A DNA stretch of 64,000 bases from Novosphingobium sp. Leaf2 (GCF_001421325.1 NZ_LMJY01000016.1:307-64306), one strand, 5' to 3'. Shown: positions 38,264 through 48,479, counted from the stretch's first letter. Translations and numbers: made by a program. Notes: a model not told the origin generated them from the letters alone.

Positions 38264-39582
38264 GCACTGAAAGTCACATCAAGGGCGCGGGGTTCGGCAA
38301 TGCCGATGCCGTGCGCCAGTTCACCGTGGGCAGCGATGATGACGGGGTGCGGCTGGACCGCTGGTTCAAGCGCCACCTGCCGCAAGTCAGCTTCGCCATG
38401 GTGTCACGCTGGGCGCGCACTGGGCAGCTGCGCGTGGACGGCAAGCGGGCCGACGTCGATACCCGGCTGGCGACCGGGCAGGTCCTTCGCGTGCCGCCGG
38501 GCGGCGAACTCAAGCCCGGCATCGGCGGCATCATCGCGCGCCGCGAACTGAGCGAGGCCGAGATCGCCCTGGCCGATTCGATGGTGCTGACGCAGGACCG
38601 CGCCGCGATCGTGCTCAACAAGCCGCCCGGCCTTGCCACGCAAGGCGGCTCGGGTATGAAGGAGCATGTCGACGGGCTGCTCGACGCCTATGTGGATAAA
38701 GGCCCGCGCCCGCGCCTGGTGCACCGGCTGGACAAGGACACCTCCGGCGTCCTGCTGATCGCGCGCACGCCCGGCAGCGCCGCATTCTTTTCCAAGCGTT
38801 TCTCCGGGCGCACCGCCCGCAAGATCTACTGGGCGCTGGTTGTGGGCGTGCCCGGCATCCACGAAGGCCTGATCGAACTGCCGCTGGCCAAGCAGCCCGG
38901 CACCGGGGGCGAGAAGATGCATGTCGATGAAAAGGAAGGCCAGACCGCGCGCACCCGCTATCGCGTGATCGACCGGGCCGGCAACCGCGCCGCCTGGGTG
39001 GAGCTGCATCCACTGACCGGGCGGACCCATCAGCTGCGCGTGCACATGGCCGCGATCGGCCACCCGATCGTGGGCGATGGCAAATACGGTGGTCAGGAAG
39101 CGTTCCTGACCGGGTCGATCAGCCGCAAGATGCACCTGCATGCCCGCCGCCTGATCATCGAGCATCCCGACGGCGCGCCGCTGGACGTGACCGCGCCGCT
39201 GCCCGAGCATTTCGCCAACTCGCTGGAACAGCTGGGCTTCGAGGAATCGGAAGGCGAAGCGCGCGACGAGGCGCCGGTCGATTTCTCGAAAGAGGAGCGC
39301 AAGAAGGCCGCCAAGCAGCACGCCAAGGAATACCGCAAGGAACGCCGGGGCGAGCGCCGCAAGCGGACCGAGAGCCCGTCTGGCCAGACCCGTTCGGGCA
39401 AGCCCACGGCCAAGCCGGGCAGCAAGGCCACCGGCAAGCTGGGCGGCAAGCCACTCGGCAAGCCCGCCGCGAAGACGTTTGGCAAGCCAAGCGGTAAGCC
39501 GTCAGGGCCTCGTCCCGGGGCGGGCGCGGCGCGCAGGCCGGCTGGGTCGCCCCGCGGCGCTCCGCGCGGCGGCGCGCGATGA
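38260..39582 (+). CDS. RluC/RluD-family pseudouridine synthase with basic tail
   Basis: A 440-residue RNA pseudouridine synthase. S4-like N-terminal region (GVRLDRWFKRHL, about 23-34), then the catalytic loop HRLDKDTSG near residue 153 with the nucleophilic Asp, and ELHPLTGRTHQLRVH. From about residue 340 the protein carries an unusual, highly basic C-terminal tail of about 100 residues with repeated GKP and KP units. The tail resembles an RNA-binding extension. ATGA overlap with crcB. RluC or a related rRNA target is likely but not proven. Confidence 0.9.
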   Translation: MSTESHIKGAGFGNADAVRQFTVGSDDDGVRLDRWFKRHLPQVSFAMVSRWARTGQLRVDGKRADVDTRLATGQVLRVPPGGELKPGIGGIIARRELSEAEIALADSMVLTQDRAAIVLNKPPGLATQGGSGMKEHVDGLLDAYVDKGPRPRLVHRLDKDTSGVLLIARTPGSAAFFSKRFSGRTARKIYWALVVGVPGIHEGLIELPLAKQPGTGGEKMHVDEKEGQTARTRYRVIDRAGNRAAWVELHPLTGRTHQLRVHMAAIGHPIVGDGKYGGQEAFLTGSISRKMHLHARRLIIEHPDGAPLDVTAPLPEHFANSLEQLGFEESEGEARDEAPVDFSKEERKKAAKQHAKEYRKERRGERRKRTESPSGQTRSGKPTAKPGSKATGKLGGKPLGKPAAKTFGKPSGKPSGPRPGAGAARRPAGSPRGAPRGGAR

Positions 39583-40229
39583 AACTGGCCGTCTTCGATT
39601 GCGACGGCACACTCGTCGATGGGCAGGCGTCCATCTGCGAGGCGATGGAGGCAGCTTTCGCGGCATTCTCGGTCCCCGCACCCTCACGCGGGGCGATCCG
39701 GCGCGCGGTGGGGCTGTCATTGCCGCAAGCCATCGCACAGCTGCTCCCGTCCGCCGACCCGGTGCGACACAACGCGATGGCCGAAGCTTACAAGGCCGCG
39801 TTCCGCACCGCACGCGAGCAGGGCCGCGTAGCGCAGCCGTTATTTCCGGGCATGGAACAGACCTTGCGCGCGCTCCATGCCGCCGGATGGACGCTGGGCG
39901 TCGCGACGGGGATGTCCAATCGCGGCCTCGCCCACTGTTTGGCGGCCAACGGGGTCGGCGACGTGTTCGTCACCCTGCAAACCGCTGACGACCACCCGTC
40001 CAAGCCGCATCCTGCCATGCTGGAGCAGGCGCTTGCCGAAGGCGGCGCGACGGCTGCCGAGGCGGTGATGATCGGTGACACGGTGTACGACATGCAGATG
40101 GCCAAGTCGGCCCATGTGCGGGGCATCGGCGTGGAATGGGGCTATCACATGCCCAGCGAACTCACCGCAGCCGGGGCGGAGATCGTGGTCGACACGCCTG
40201 CGCAGCTTCTGGAGCATTTGCTAGCATGA
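39579..40229 (+). CDS. HAD-family hydrolase, phosphoglycolate phosphatase-like
   Basis: A 216-residue HAD phosphatase. Motif I is DCDGTLVDG (7-15), motif II/III includes ATGMSNRG near 109 and SKPHPAML near 139, and motif IV is GDTVYDM near 165. The alpha-helical cap is the C1 type. Likely substrate is a small phosphorylated sugar or nucleotide; phosphoglycolate is the family default, but it may be another. Translation coupling to both neighbours by ATGA. Confidence 0.88.
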   Translation: MKLAVFDCDGTLVDGQASICEAMEAAFAAFSVPAPSRGAIRRAVGLSLPQAIAQLLPSADPVRHNAMAEAYKAAFRTAREQGRVAQPLFPGMEQTLRALHAAGWTLGVATGMSNRGLAHCLAANGVGDVFVTLQTADDHPSKPHPAMLEQALAEGGATAAEAVMIGDTVYDMQMAKSAHVRGIGVEWGYHMPSELTAAGAEIVVDTPAQLLEHLLA

Positions 40230-40441
40230 GCGACAGGGATCCGGCCGCAGCGCGGTTTGCCGCGATCAATGCAGTGCGCCTGGGCGGCGTGGCTGCCGTG
40301 ATCGTGGGTATGCTGGTTTCCACTCATCGCATCCTGCCCGCCCTGCCCACCTGGGCGGGTTACATCCTGCTCATCGCCGGGCTGGTGGGCGCGCTCGTGC
40401 TGCCCGCGATCCTGGTGCGCAAGTGGCGCACGCCGCGATGA
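40226..40441 (+). CDS. Small membrane protein
   Basis: A 71-residue protein with two predicted membrane helices (about 18-32 and 44-62) and a short basic C-terminus. No family was recognised. It lies inside a string of 4-bp overlapping genes between the HAD hydrolase and the ATP12 gene. Its small size and tight coupling support it being real. Confidence 0.7.
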   Translation: MSDRDPAAARFAAINAVRLGGVAAVIVGMLVSTHRILPALPTWAGYILLIAGLVGALVLPAILVRKWRTPR

Positions 40442-41130
40442 AGCGCTTTTACAAGACCGTCGCAGTAGAGGCGACGGACGACGGCTGGCGGGTAACGCTT
40501 GATGGCCGGGCGGTGCGTACTGCTGGCGGCCGGCCGCAAGTGGTGCCGACACGCGCTCTGGCCCAGGCGCTCGCGGACGAATGGGACCAGCAGGGCGAGA
40601 CGATCGCGCCGACCACCTTCCCGTACCGCGACCTTGTAGACTTCGCGATCGATGCCATCACCCCATCCCCGCAGACAGCCGTAACCGAACTGCTGCCTTA
40701 TGCGGAAACCGATACGCTGTGCTACCGGGCCGACCCGGACGAGGCGCTCTACAAGCGCCAGATGGCCGTTTGGGAACCGGTTTTGCAAGCGGCAGAACAG
40801 CGGCTGGGCGTAACCTTCGTGCGGATATCCGGGGTGATTCACAAGCCGCAGCCCGATGCGACGCTGGTGGCCCTCCGGCGCGAGCTGGACGCTGCTGATG
40901 CCTTCCAGCTCGCTGCGTTGAAGATGCTGGCGAGCCTGAGTGCTTCGCTCGTCATCGCTCTGGAAGCGGTCCGACCGGCAGCAGACGCGCAAGGCCTGTG
41001 GCAAGCCTGCGAGCTTGAGGCGGACTGGCAGGTCGAATTGTGGGGTGAGGACGCAGAAGCAGCGGAATTACGCGCGACGCGATTCTCAGCCTTCCAGCTG
41101 GCGATAAGCCTGGCGCAACTTTCGCGCTAA
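40438..41130 (+). CDS. ATP12-family F1-ATPase assembly chaperone
   Basis: A 230-residue ATP12-family chaperone. In mitochondria Atp12 binds the alpha subunit of F1 before assembly. KRFYKTVAVEATDDGWRVTLDGR (2-24), the typical ATEWDQQ-like LADEWDQQGE, and RDLVDFAIDAI fit. Alphaproteobacteria carry the same family. The ATG overlaps the previous stop by ATGA. The ATP synthase genes are not in the window. Confidence 0.9.
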   Translation: MKRFYKTVAVEATDDGWRVTLDGRAVRTAGGRPQVVPTRALAQALADEWDQQGETIAPTTFPYRDLVDFAIDAITPSPQTAVTELLPYAETDTLCYRADPDEALYKRQMAVWEPVLQAAEQRLGVTFVRISGVIHKPQPDATLVALRRELDAADAFQLAALKMLASLSASLVIALEAVRPAADAQGLWQACELEADWQVELWGEDAEAAELRATRFSAFQLAISLAQLSR

Positions 41131-41152
41131 CGGGCGCGATGAAGGGCCGTAA

Positions 41153-41794
41153 TCAGCCCTTCACCCAGTCCGATACCTGCCGCGCCACATCGTTGGCCGC
41201 CTGGTTCAGTGCTGCAGCAACCGGCTTGGCTTCGGCAGCTACGCCGTTTACCACCGCTTCGAACCTCTTGGTCTGAACCGGGCCATCGCCGCGGTGCGTC
41301 TGCATGGCATCGAAGCGCACCACCACCGCGCTGCGCTGCGCATCGTAGCCCATTTGCAGCAGGCGACCGCTGACAAGCGTGCGCCCCGTCGTTTCGAAAT
41401 CGCCGCCTTCCACCACGAGCTGACCGGTGCGGGCACGCAGCGTTTCGGCCAGCAACGAGCGGAATTGACGCGTGGGCTTTTCGATCCACAGTGCGTTCTT
41501 CAGATACGCCACGCTGGAATTGTCGACCGACACCGGCACGCGCAACACATCGAGACCGCGATCGGCATCGGGATCGAGAACGACGATCGCATCTGCCAGC
41601 TTGCCGCTGGTCGTGGCACCCGCCGGCGCGGTTTCCTGCGGCGTCAGGCGCAGCAGTTCGTTCGGCGTCTTGGGCCCGAAACTGACGCACCCCGACAAGG
41701 CCAATGCCGCGACTGCGGCTAGCAGGCCATGGCTGATGCAGGCTTGGCCCCTGACCATCGTGCGCATCCGGTCGTTCCTTTTCGCGACTGTCAT
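41153..41794 (-). CDS. ABC-type transport auxiliary lipoprotein (PqiC-like)
   Basis: A 213-residue lipoprotein with a signal sequence ending in the lipobox ALSGC (Cys36). The ABC transport auxiliary domain (DUF330/PqiC-like) covers the remainder. These proteins help MCE complexes move lipids through the envelope from the outer-membrane side. The ATG overlaps the MCE gene stop by 4 bp, so it is the last gene of mlaE-mlaF-mlaD-lipoprotein. Confidence 0.85.
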   Translation of the reverse strand: MTVAKRNDRMRTMVRGQACISHGLLAAVAALALSGCVSFGPKTPNELLRLTPQETAPAGATTSGKLADAIVVLDPDADRGLDVLRVPVSVDNSSVAYLKNALWIEKPTRQFRSLLAETLRARTGQLVVEGGDFETTGRTLVSGRLLQMGYDAQRSAVVVRFDAMQTHRGDGPVQTKRFEAVVNGVAAEAKPVAAALNQAANDVARQVSDWVKG

Positions 41795-42729
41795 TTCTTG
41801 TAGTCCGGCAGCTTCTGGCCCTTGAGCAGCGCGCCTGCGCCCTGCTCGTCGACACGCTCGGTCAGATTGCGCAGCGCCTTGCTGGTGGCCCGCAGATCCC
41901 GGATCGCTGCATCGGCAGCCGGAAGCGTCTGCTGCGACACCTGATCGAGCGCGGGCTGGGCGTGCTGCATGGTCTTGTCCAGCTGGTCCATTGACTTCTG
42001 CGCAGACGCCAGCGTCTTGCGCAGCTGGTCCGCCAGCGAATTACCCTGGTCACCCAAGAGGTTATCGGCCTTCTTCGCCACCCCTTCAAACGCGGCCAGC
42101 GTCTGCGTGCCCTGCTTCAAGGTGACCTGCAGCTCGGCCATCGTGGCGCGCAGCTGCGGCGTTGCGTCCGACATGTCCTTGGTCATCTTGTTGGTGTTGG
42201 CCAGGATGCCGGTGATGGACTTGCGATTTTCATCGCTCATCAGCTGGTTGAGGTTTTCGGTCAGCGTCGCCAGCCGCTCCAGCAGCAACGGCGCGTTGGA
42301 CAGGATTTCGCCGAAACCGCCACGCTTGGTGGGGATCACCGGCACGCCTTCGGGGCCGGGTTCGGTCAACGGCGGTGCGCCCTTCACGGCGCCTTCCAGC
42401 TGGATGTCCGATACGCCGGTAAAGCTGGCCTGGATGGTGGCAACGGTGCCAACGGTAATCGGCACCTTGTCGTCGATCTTGATGCGCACGCGCACGAAGC
42501 TGGGATCCTTGGGCCACAGCTCGATCTGCGTCACCTGCCCGGACGGCACGCCCGCGTAGCCGACCTCGGATCCCTTCGCCAGACCGTCAACCGACTGGGT
42601 GAAGAAGATGTCGTACTCCTTGCGGTCCCCCTCGCCTAGCTTGGCGATCCACAGCAGACAGGCGGCAAGCGCTGCCAGCAGCAGCAGGGTTACAGCCCCG
42701 ACCCAGACGTGATTGGCTCTTGTTTCCAT
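41791..42729 (-). CDS. MlaD-family (MCE-domain) protein
   Basis: A 312-residue protein with one N-terminal membrane helix (about 8-28) and one MCE domain (about 38-120), SEVGYAGVPSGQVTQIELWP marking the core. A long alpha-helical region (about 150-300) follows, rich in Leu, Gln and Ala and probably a coiled coil or tunnel-forming helix as in other MCE proteins. It anchors in the inner membrane and carries phospholipid in the periplasm. No separate MlaC, MlaB gene is present. Confidence 0.9.
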   Translation of the reverse strand: METRANHVWVGAVTLLLLAALAACLLWIAKLGEGDRKEYDIFFTQSVDGLAKGSEVGYAGVPSGQVTQIELWPKDPSFVRVRIKIDDKVPITVGTVATIQASFTGVSDIQLEGAVKGAPPLTEPGPEGVPVIPTKRGGFGEILSNAPLLLERLATLTENLNQLMSDENRKSITGILANTNKMTKDMSDATPQLRATMAELQVTLKQGTQTLAAFEGVAKKADNLLGDQGNSLADQLRKTLASAQKSMDQLDKTMQHAQPALDQVSQQTLPAADAAIRDLRATSKALRNLTERVDEQGAGALLKGQKLPDYKK

Positions 42730-42739
42730 GGCCTGCGCC

Positions 42740-43630
42740 CTATGCCCCTGTCCTGCTGGTGTCCATGCCGGACCCTTGAGGCGCCAGCGGCCGTTCAGCC
42801 TGTGGCGCAGTGTCATGCTCCGGCGCGATCGCCGGGTCGTCTTTCGCGGCAAGCGCCGCCCGGCCACGCGGGCCGTTAAAATATTCTTGGATCCACGGAT
42901 GGTCCAGCGCCAGAAGCTCGGGAATAGTGCCCACCGCAATCACCTTCTTGTCCGCCAGCACGGCCACCCGGTCACAGATCGCGTAAAGCGTATCGAGATC
43001 GTGGGTGATGAGAAACACGGTCAGGCCCAGCGTTTCCTTCAGTTCACGGGTCAAGGCATCGAACGCAGCCGCACCTATCGGATCGAGGCCGGCGGTCGGC
43101 TCGTCCAGAAACAGCAACTCCGGGTCCAGCGCAAGCGCGCGCGCAAGCCCGGCGCGCTTTTTCATGCCGCCCGACAGCTCGCTGGGGTACTTGAACGCAG
43201 CTTCTTCGGCCAAGCCGGACAAGCGCACCTTGAACCGCGCGATTTCGCTTCGCAGCATGTCGGACAATTCCGGGTAGAACTGCCGCAGCGGCACTTCGAC
43301 GTTCTCCCCCACCGTGAGGGTGGAAAACAGCGCACCGCCCTGGAACAGCACGCCCCAGCGCGAGCGCAGGTCGATCGAGTCTTCCTCAGTCGATTCGCCC
43401 ATCTTGTGATCGAGCACGGTAATTTCGCCGGCGGTGGGCTGCTGGAGCCCGATGATCGAACGCATCAGCACCGACTTGCCGGTGCCCGATCCGCCCACCA
43501 CGCCCAGCACTTCGCCCTTGCGCACCTTGAGCGACAAGTCCTCGTGGATCACGTGATCGCCAAAGCTGTTGCGAAGGCCTTCGACGACGATCGGGTATTC
43601 GCCGTCATAATCGCTCGAAAGATCCGTCAT
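42740..43630 (-). CDS. mlaF: ABC transporter ATPase, MlaF family
   Basis: A 296-residue ATPase. Walker A is GGSGTGKSV (about 47-55), the signature LSGGM, and Walker B LLFLDEP then TAGLDP. The N-terminus reads IVVEGLRNSFGDHVIHEDLSL as in MlaF/Ttg2A. It drives lipid transport with MlaE. The first residues are shared with the mlaE gene by a 4-bp overlap; the MCE gene starts 10 bp later. A C-terminal extension of about 35 residues rich in Ala/Pro is not typical of the core. Confidence 0.93.
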   Translation of the reverse strand: MTDLSSDYDGEYPIVVEGLRNSFGDHVIHEDLSLKVRKGEVLGVVGGSGTGKSVLMRSIIGLQQPTAGEITVLDHKMGESTEEDSIDLRSRWGVLFQGGALFSTLTVGENVEVPLRQFYPELSDMLRSEIARFKVRLSGLAEEAAFKYPSELSGGMKKRAGLARALALDPELLFLDEPTAGLDPIGAAAFDALTRELKETLGLTVFLITHDLDTLYAICDRVAVLADKKVIAVGTIPELLALDHPWIQEYFNGPRGRAALAAKDDPAIAPEHDTAPQAERPLAPQGSGMDTSRTGA

Positions 43631-44742
43631 GCCCAACCGATCTTCGTAAAGAATATCGCGAAGAACGCGTCCAGCACGATCACCGTGAAGATCGCCGTCA
43701 CCACCGCCTGCGTGGTGCGCGCGCCCACTTCCTCGGCGTTGTCCGTCACCTGCATGCCCTGATAGCACCCGGCAAGCGCGACGATCAGCGCGAACACCGG
43801 CGCCTTGATCAGGCCCACCCACACGTCCGTGATCGGCACCACTTCCTTGATGCGCTGCAGGAACGTCCAGAACGGAATGTCGAGCGCGAAATTCGCGATG
43901 GTCGCCCCGCCCACGATGGACAGCGCGGTGGAATAAAAGCCCAGCAGCGGCATCATCAGCATCGAGGCCAGCACGCGCGGCACCACCAGCGCCTGCATCG
44001 GCGAGACGCCGATCGTGCGCATGGCGTCCACTTCCTCGGTCAGCTTCATCGTGCCGATCTGCGCCGCGAACGCCGAACCCGAACGCCCGGCAACCATGAT
44101 CGCGGTCATCAGGATGCCCAGTTCGCGCATCGACAAGCGGCCGGTAAGGTTGATCGTGTAAATTTCGGCGCCGAATTGCGCCAGCTGGACGGCGCCTTGC
44201 TGCGCGATGACAATGCCGATCAGGAAGCTCATCAGGCCGATGATCCACAGCGAGTTGATGCCCACATACTGCATGTGGAACACCAGCGCCGTGCCGCGCA
44301 GACGCGACGGGTGGCGGATAACCTGGCCGAATGCCGAGATCAGTTCGCCCAGAAAACCCAGGATGCGCACGATGCCGTGGCCCCACTGCGTAATCAGATC
44401 GCCCAGTTCGCCCAGCGTGCGGGTGGCCAGCGCGGGTTCCGGCTCCAGCTCTGCCTCATGGGCGTCCATATCTTCGACGGCGGCGAGCAGGCGGCGCGCC
44501 TTGTCGCTCTCGCCGGTAATTTCCAGCCCGCGTTCCCGCGCATAGTGGGAAACCAGCCAGGCACCGGTGGTGTCGATGTCCGTGACGCCGGACATGTCGA
44601 TGCGGGCGAACTTGCCGTGCAGCGCGCCCATCTTCCTGTCGATGTCGCCAAGAGAGTAAACGCGCAACGGCCCCTTCAGCGCGAGCACATGGTCGCCGCC
44701 TTGGTCGTTTTCCGACAGGGTGAAGTCAGCCCATTCCCGCAT
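43627..44742 (-). CDS. mlaE: MlaE-family permease with N-terminal STAS domain
   Basis: A 371-residue permease. Residues 1-100 look like a STAS domain ([30 protein letters not shown]), a fused version of the separate MlaB subunit. The permease has about five membrane helices with the family motifs [16 protein letters not shown] and [17 protein letters not shown]. This STAS-permease fusion explains the absence of a separate mlaB gene. The ATG at 44742 was chosen; the long upstream frame overlaps valS antisense. Confidence 0.92.
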   Translation of the reverse strand: MREWADFTLSENDQGGDHVLALKGPLRVYSLGDIDRKMGALHGKFARIDMSGVTDIDTTGAWLVSHYARERGLEITGESDKARRLLAAVEDMDAHEAELEPEPALATRTLGELGDLITQWGHGIVRILGFLGELISAFGQVIRHPSRLRGTALVFHMQYVGINSLWIIGLMSFLIGIVIAQQGAVQLAQFGAEIYTINLTGRLSMRELGILMTAIMVAGRSGSAFAAQIGTMKLTEEVDAMRTIGVSPMQALVVPRVLASMLMMPLLGFYSTALSIVGGATIANFALDIPFWTFLQRIKEVVPITDVWVGLIKAPVFALIVALAGCYQGMQVTDNAEEVGARTTQAVVTAIFTVIVLDAFFAIFFTKIGWA

Positions 44743-44893
44743 ATTCGTTCGTGTGAGCGATAATACACGGATCGGCAAGATGTTCCGACATGGCGACAGG
44801 CCGTTATGCGTGCAAAGAACGCAACCAGCCAGAGATGCGCGGGACACGCTACCGCCTTGCGTGAAAACCCGCGCGCTGGCATGGCGCGGCGCC

Positions 44894-47704
44894 ATGACCG
44901 ACACCGCATCCCAGCCCGCCGCTACGCCCGCGACCACGCCTTCGGGCGAGCCCGCGCTCGACAAGACGTTCGACCCCGCGCGGATCGAGGCGCAGTGGTA
45001 TTCGCATTGGGAACGCAACGGCCTGTTCCGGCCCGAACGGCCTGATGCCACCCCCTTCACCATCGTCAACCCGCCGCCTAACGTCACGGGCAGCCTGCAT
45101 ATCGGCCACGCGCTGGACAATACGCTGCAGGACGTGGTGATCCGGTATGAGCGGCTGCGCGGCAAGGATGCGCTGTGGGTGGTGGGGACCGACCATGCCG
45201 GCATCGCCACGCAGATGGTGGTGGAACGCCAGCTTGAGGCGTCTCAGGACAAGCGCAGCAACTACACGCGCGAAGGCTTCATCGAGAAGGTGTGGGACTG
45301 GAAGCGGGAAAGCGGCGGCACCATCACCGGCCAGCTGCGCCGCCTGGGCTGTTCGATGGACTGGAGCCGCGAGCAGTTCACGATGGACCCGCACTTCACC
45401 ACGGCGGTGGTCAAGGTGTTCGTCGAACTGCACAAGCAGGGCCTGATCTACCGCGACAAGCGACTGGTGAACTGGGACCCCAAGCTCAAGACCGCGATCA
45501 GCGATCTGGAAGTGGAAACGCGCGAGGTGCAGGGGCACTTCTGGCACTTGCGCTATCCGCTGTCTGACGGTTCGGGCTTCATCCGCGTCGCTACCACGCG
45601 GCCCGAAACGATGCTGGCCGATATGGCCGTGGCGGTGAACCCGGCGGACGAGCGCTACAAGTCGCTGCTGGATCGCAAGGCGACCGTGACGCTGCCGATT
45701 ACCGGCCGCGAAATTCCGATCATCGCGGACGAACACGCCGACCCGGAACTGGGTTCGGGCGCCGTGAAGATCACGCCGGGGCACGATTTCAACGACTTTG
45801 AGGTGGGCAAGCGCGCCGGGATCGAGGCGCGTGACATGCTCAACATGCTCGATGCCGAAGCGAAGGTGTGCCAGACGGCGGACGGCCTGATCCCGCACGA
45901 ATTTCTGGGGCTAGACCGCTTCAAGGCGCGCGCCCGCGTGATCGAACTGCTGGACGAGGACGGCCTGCTCGAAAAAGTCGAGGACCGGGTGATCGCCACG
46001 CCTTACGGCGACCGGGGCGGCGTGGTGATCGAACCGTGGCTGACCGACCAGTGGTATGTCGATGCCAAGACGCTGGCCGGCCCGGCGCTGGAGGCGGTGC
46101 GCTCCGGCGCGATCGAGATCGTGCCCAAAAGTTGGGAGAAGACGTTCTTCAACTGGCTGGAGAACATCCAGCCTTGGTGCGTTTCGCGCCAGCTGTGGTG
46201 GGGGCACCGTATTCCGGCGTGGTTTGCGGGCGATGGCCAGATCTTCGTCGCCGAGACAGAGGAAGAAGCCCGTGAAGTTGCCATCAACCACTACACGGCA
46301 GCTGGGCGCCCCATCAAAGACGTGGAATTTATAGATTATGGAAATTTGAAGACGGGCTCATGCTTCAACAATGAGTTGCCGTCACTTGATCCTGACATTG
46401 TCACTCTAGAGCGCGATCCCGACGTCCTAGACACCTGGTTCTCCTCCGCCCTCTGGCCATTCGCCACGCTCGGTTGGCCGGACGAGAACGCGCCGCTGCT
46501 CGCCAAGCACTACCCCAACGACCTGCTCGTGTCCGGCTTCGACATCCTGTTCTTCTGGGATGCGCGCATGGCGATGCAGGGCATCCATTTCATGAAAGAG
46601 GTGCCGTGGAAGCGGCTCTACCTGCATGGGCTGGTGCGCGCTGCCGACGGGCAGAAGATGTCCAAGTCCAAGGGCAACGTCGTCGATCCGCTGGGCCTGA
46701 TCGACCAGTACGGCGCCGACGCGCTGCGCTTTTTCATGACCGCCATGGAAAGCCAGGGGCGCGATGTGAAGATGGATGAAAAGCGCGTCGAGGGGTATCG
46801 CAACTTCGCTACGAAGCTGTGGAACGCCGCGCGCTTCTGCCAGGCCAACGGCAGCGTCGGCAGCACGTCGATCGCTGCGCCCGCCGCCACCTCCGCCGTC
46901 AACCGCTGGATCATCGGCGAAGTGGTGGAAACCGTGGTCGCGCTGGACAAGGCGATGGCCGACTTGCGCTTCGATGCCGCCGCCAACGCAATCTACCACT
47001 TCGTGTGGAACCAGTTCTGCGACTGGTACATCGAACTGATCAAGGGCCAATTCGACGATCCCGACCTGGGCGCGGAAACCAAAGCCGTTGCCGGCTGGGT
47101 GCTCGACCAGATCCTGGTGATGCTCCACCCCTTCATGCCCTTCGTCACCGAAGAATTGTGGAGCAAGACCGGCACACGCGAACGCGAACTGATCGTCTCG
47201 GCATGGCCCGACCCTCAGGCCAGCGTGGACCCGGCGGCCAAGGTCGAGGTCGAATGGCTGATCGCGCTGGTGGGCAATTTGCGCGCTGCCAAGTCCGAAC
47301 TTGGCATTGCGCCCGGCGCCCGGCTGACCGCGTTCCTTGCCCAGCCGTCCGAGGCTACAAGCGCGATCATCGCGCGCAACGCCCGCGCGATCGACCGGCT
47401 TGCCCGCCTTGATGCGATCCGCTTCGAGCCGGCGCCCGCAGGCCCCGCGATGCAAGTAGGTGCGGGTGATGCGATGCTGGCCATCCCGCTTGACGGCGTG
47501 ATCGACATAGCCGCCGAAAAGGCGCGTCTGGAAAAAGCGCAAGCCGCCGCGATCAAGGAGCGCGATGCGCTCGCCAAGCGGCTGGACAACCCGGCGTTCG
47601 CCCAGAAAGCCAAGCCCGAAGCGGTAGACAAGGCGCGCGCCGATCACGCCGCGCACGCCGCCGAAGCCGAGCGGCTGGGCGCGGCGCTGGCCCGGTTGGG
47701 GTGA
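44894..47704 (+). CDS. valS: Valyl-tRNA synthetase
   Basis: A 936-residue class I synthetase. HIGH is at 69-72, in a [15 protein letters not shown] context, and KMSKS is at 588-592. The editing domain lies between them, and a C-terminal coiled-coil arm (about 870-936) closes the protein. The ATG at 44894 was chosen; upstream in-frame starts overlap the divergent mlaE leader. Between about 46310 and 46430 the coding sequence is much richer in A and T than the rest; this encodes a stretch before [14 protein letters not shown] and may be a local codon quirk or recombined segment. Confidence 0.96.
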   Translation: MTDTASQPAATPATTPSGEPALDKTFDPARIEAQWYSHWERNGLFRPERPDATPFTIVNPPPNVTGSLHIGHALDNTLQDVVIRYERLRGKDALWVVGTDHAGIATQMVVERQLEASQDKRSNYTREGFIEKVWDWKRESGGTITGQLRRLGCSMDWSREQFTMDPHFTTAVVKVFVELHKQGLIYRDKRLVNWDPKLKTAISDLEVETREVQGHFWHLRYPLSDGSGFIRVATTRPETMLADMAVAVNPADERYKSLLDRKATVTLPITGREIPIIADEHADPELGSGAVKITPGHDFNDFEVGKRAGIEARDMLNMLDAEAKVCQTADGLIPHEFLGLDRFKARARVIELLDEDGLLEKVEDRVIATPYGDRGGVVIEPWLTDQWYVDAKTLAGPALEAVRSGAIEIVPKSWEKTFFNWLENIQPWCVSRQLWWGHRIPAWFAGDGQIFVAETEEEAREVAINHYTAAGRPIKDVEFIDYGNLKTGSCFNNELPSLDPDIVTLERDPDVLDTWFSSALWPFATLGWPDENAPLLAKHYPNDLLVSGFDILFFWDARMAMQGIHFMKEVPWKRLYLHGLVRAADGQKMSKSKGNVVDPLGLIDQYGADALRFFMTAMESQGRDVKMDEKRVEGYRNFATKLWNAARFCQANGSVGSTSIAAPAATSAVNRWIIGEVVETVVALDKAMADLRFDAAANAIYHFVWNQFCDWYIELIKGQFDDPDLGAETKAVAGWVLDQILVMLHPFMPFVTEELWSKTGTRERELIVSAWPDPQASVDPAAKVEVEWLIALVGNLRAAKSELGIAPGARLTAFLAQPSEATSAIIARNARAIDRLARLDAIRFEPAPAGPAMQVGAGDAMLAIPLDGVIDIAAEKARLEKAQAAAIKERDALAKRLDNPAFAQKAKPEAVDKARADHAAHAAEAERLGAALARLG

Positions 47705-47732
47705 TGCGCACCCAGCCGGCGGCGGGGCGACC

Positions 47733-48479
47733 ATGCCGATAACCCTCGCCACCACCACGCCCGGCGAGGCGGAGATTTTCGCGTCCCTGCAGGGCGAAGG
47801 GCCGTCCATCGGGCGGCCTAGCACGTTCGTGCGCCTGTCGCGCTGCAACCTGGCCTGCGCGTGGTGCGACACCGCCTACACCTGGCGCTTTGATGGCGAC
47901 AACCGCCCGCACCGTGACGGCGTGACGTTCGAACGCGAGGCCAACCAGGTCACGATGGACGAGGTAGGCGTCGCGCAAGCCATCGCCGCGCTGGCGCCCG
48001 ATCGCCTCGTCATCACCGGCGGCGAGCCGCTGCTGCAAGGACCGGCGCTGGCCCGGATGCTCGCCGCGCTGGACGCCGTGCGCTCCGGTATGCACGTAGA
48101 AATCGAAACCAACGGCACCGTCGCGCCGCACCACACCCTCGATGCCCGCGTGAACCAGTACAACGTCAGCCCCAAGCTGGCCCACAGCGGCAATCCAGCG
48201 GAGCTCGCCCTCGTGCCCGGTCGCCTGGCCGCCTGGGCCGATGAGCCGCGCGCGTTCTTCAAGTTCGTGATCGCCGATCCCGCCGACGTTGCCGAAGTCA
48301 TGGCGCTGAAGGACACTTACGGCATTGCCGGCGAACGGCTGTTCCTGATGCCGGAGGGGCGATCCAGCGCGGTATTGCGGGAACGGTCTGGCTGGCTGGC
48401 GGATACTTGCGCGGCGAACGGGCTTCGGTTCACGGATCGCTTGCATATCCACTTGTGGGGGGACACGAGGGGCACATGA
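47733..48479 (+). CDS. queE: 7-carboxy-7-deazaguanine synthase
   Basis: A 248-residue radical SAM enzyme in queuosine precursor synthesis. The cluster ligands are Cys38, Cys42 and Cys45 (CNLACAWC). The SAM-binding ITGGEPLLQ segment and the typical FFKFVIADP are present. It converts carboxytetrahydropterin to 7-carboxy-7-deazaguanine. The ATG overlaps nothing upstream; the MATE start overlaps its stop by 4 bp. Other que genes are not in the window. Confidence 0.95.
   Translation: MPITLATTTPGEAEIFASLQGEGPSIGRPSTFVRLSRCNLACAWCDTAYTWRFDGDNRPHRDGVTFEREANQVTMDEVGVAQAIAALAPDRLVITGGEPLLQGPALARMLAALDAVRSGMHVEIETNGTVAPHHTLDARVNQYNVSPKLAHSGNPAELALVPGRLAAWADEPRAFFKFVIADPADVAEVMALKDTYGIAGERLFLMPEGRSSAVLRERSGWLADTCAANGLRFTDRLHIHLWGDTRGT

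Noticed and set aside
46427..47872. A 481-residue minus-strand frame over valS
   Set aside because: Antisense to a clear synthetase; no motifs and His/Gly-rich composition typical of a shadow frame.
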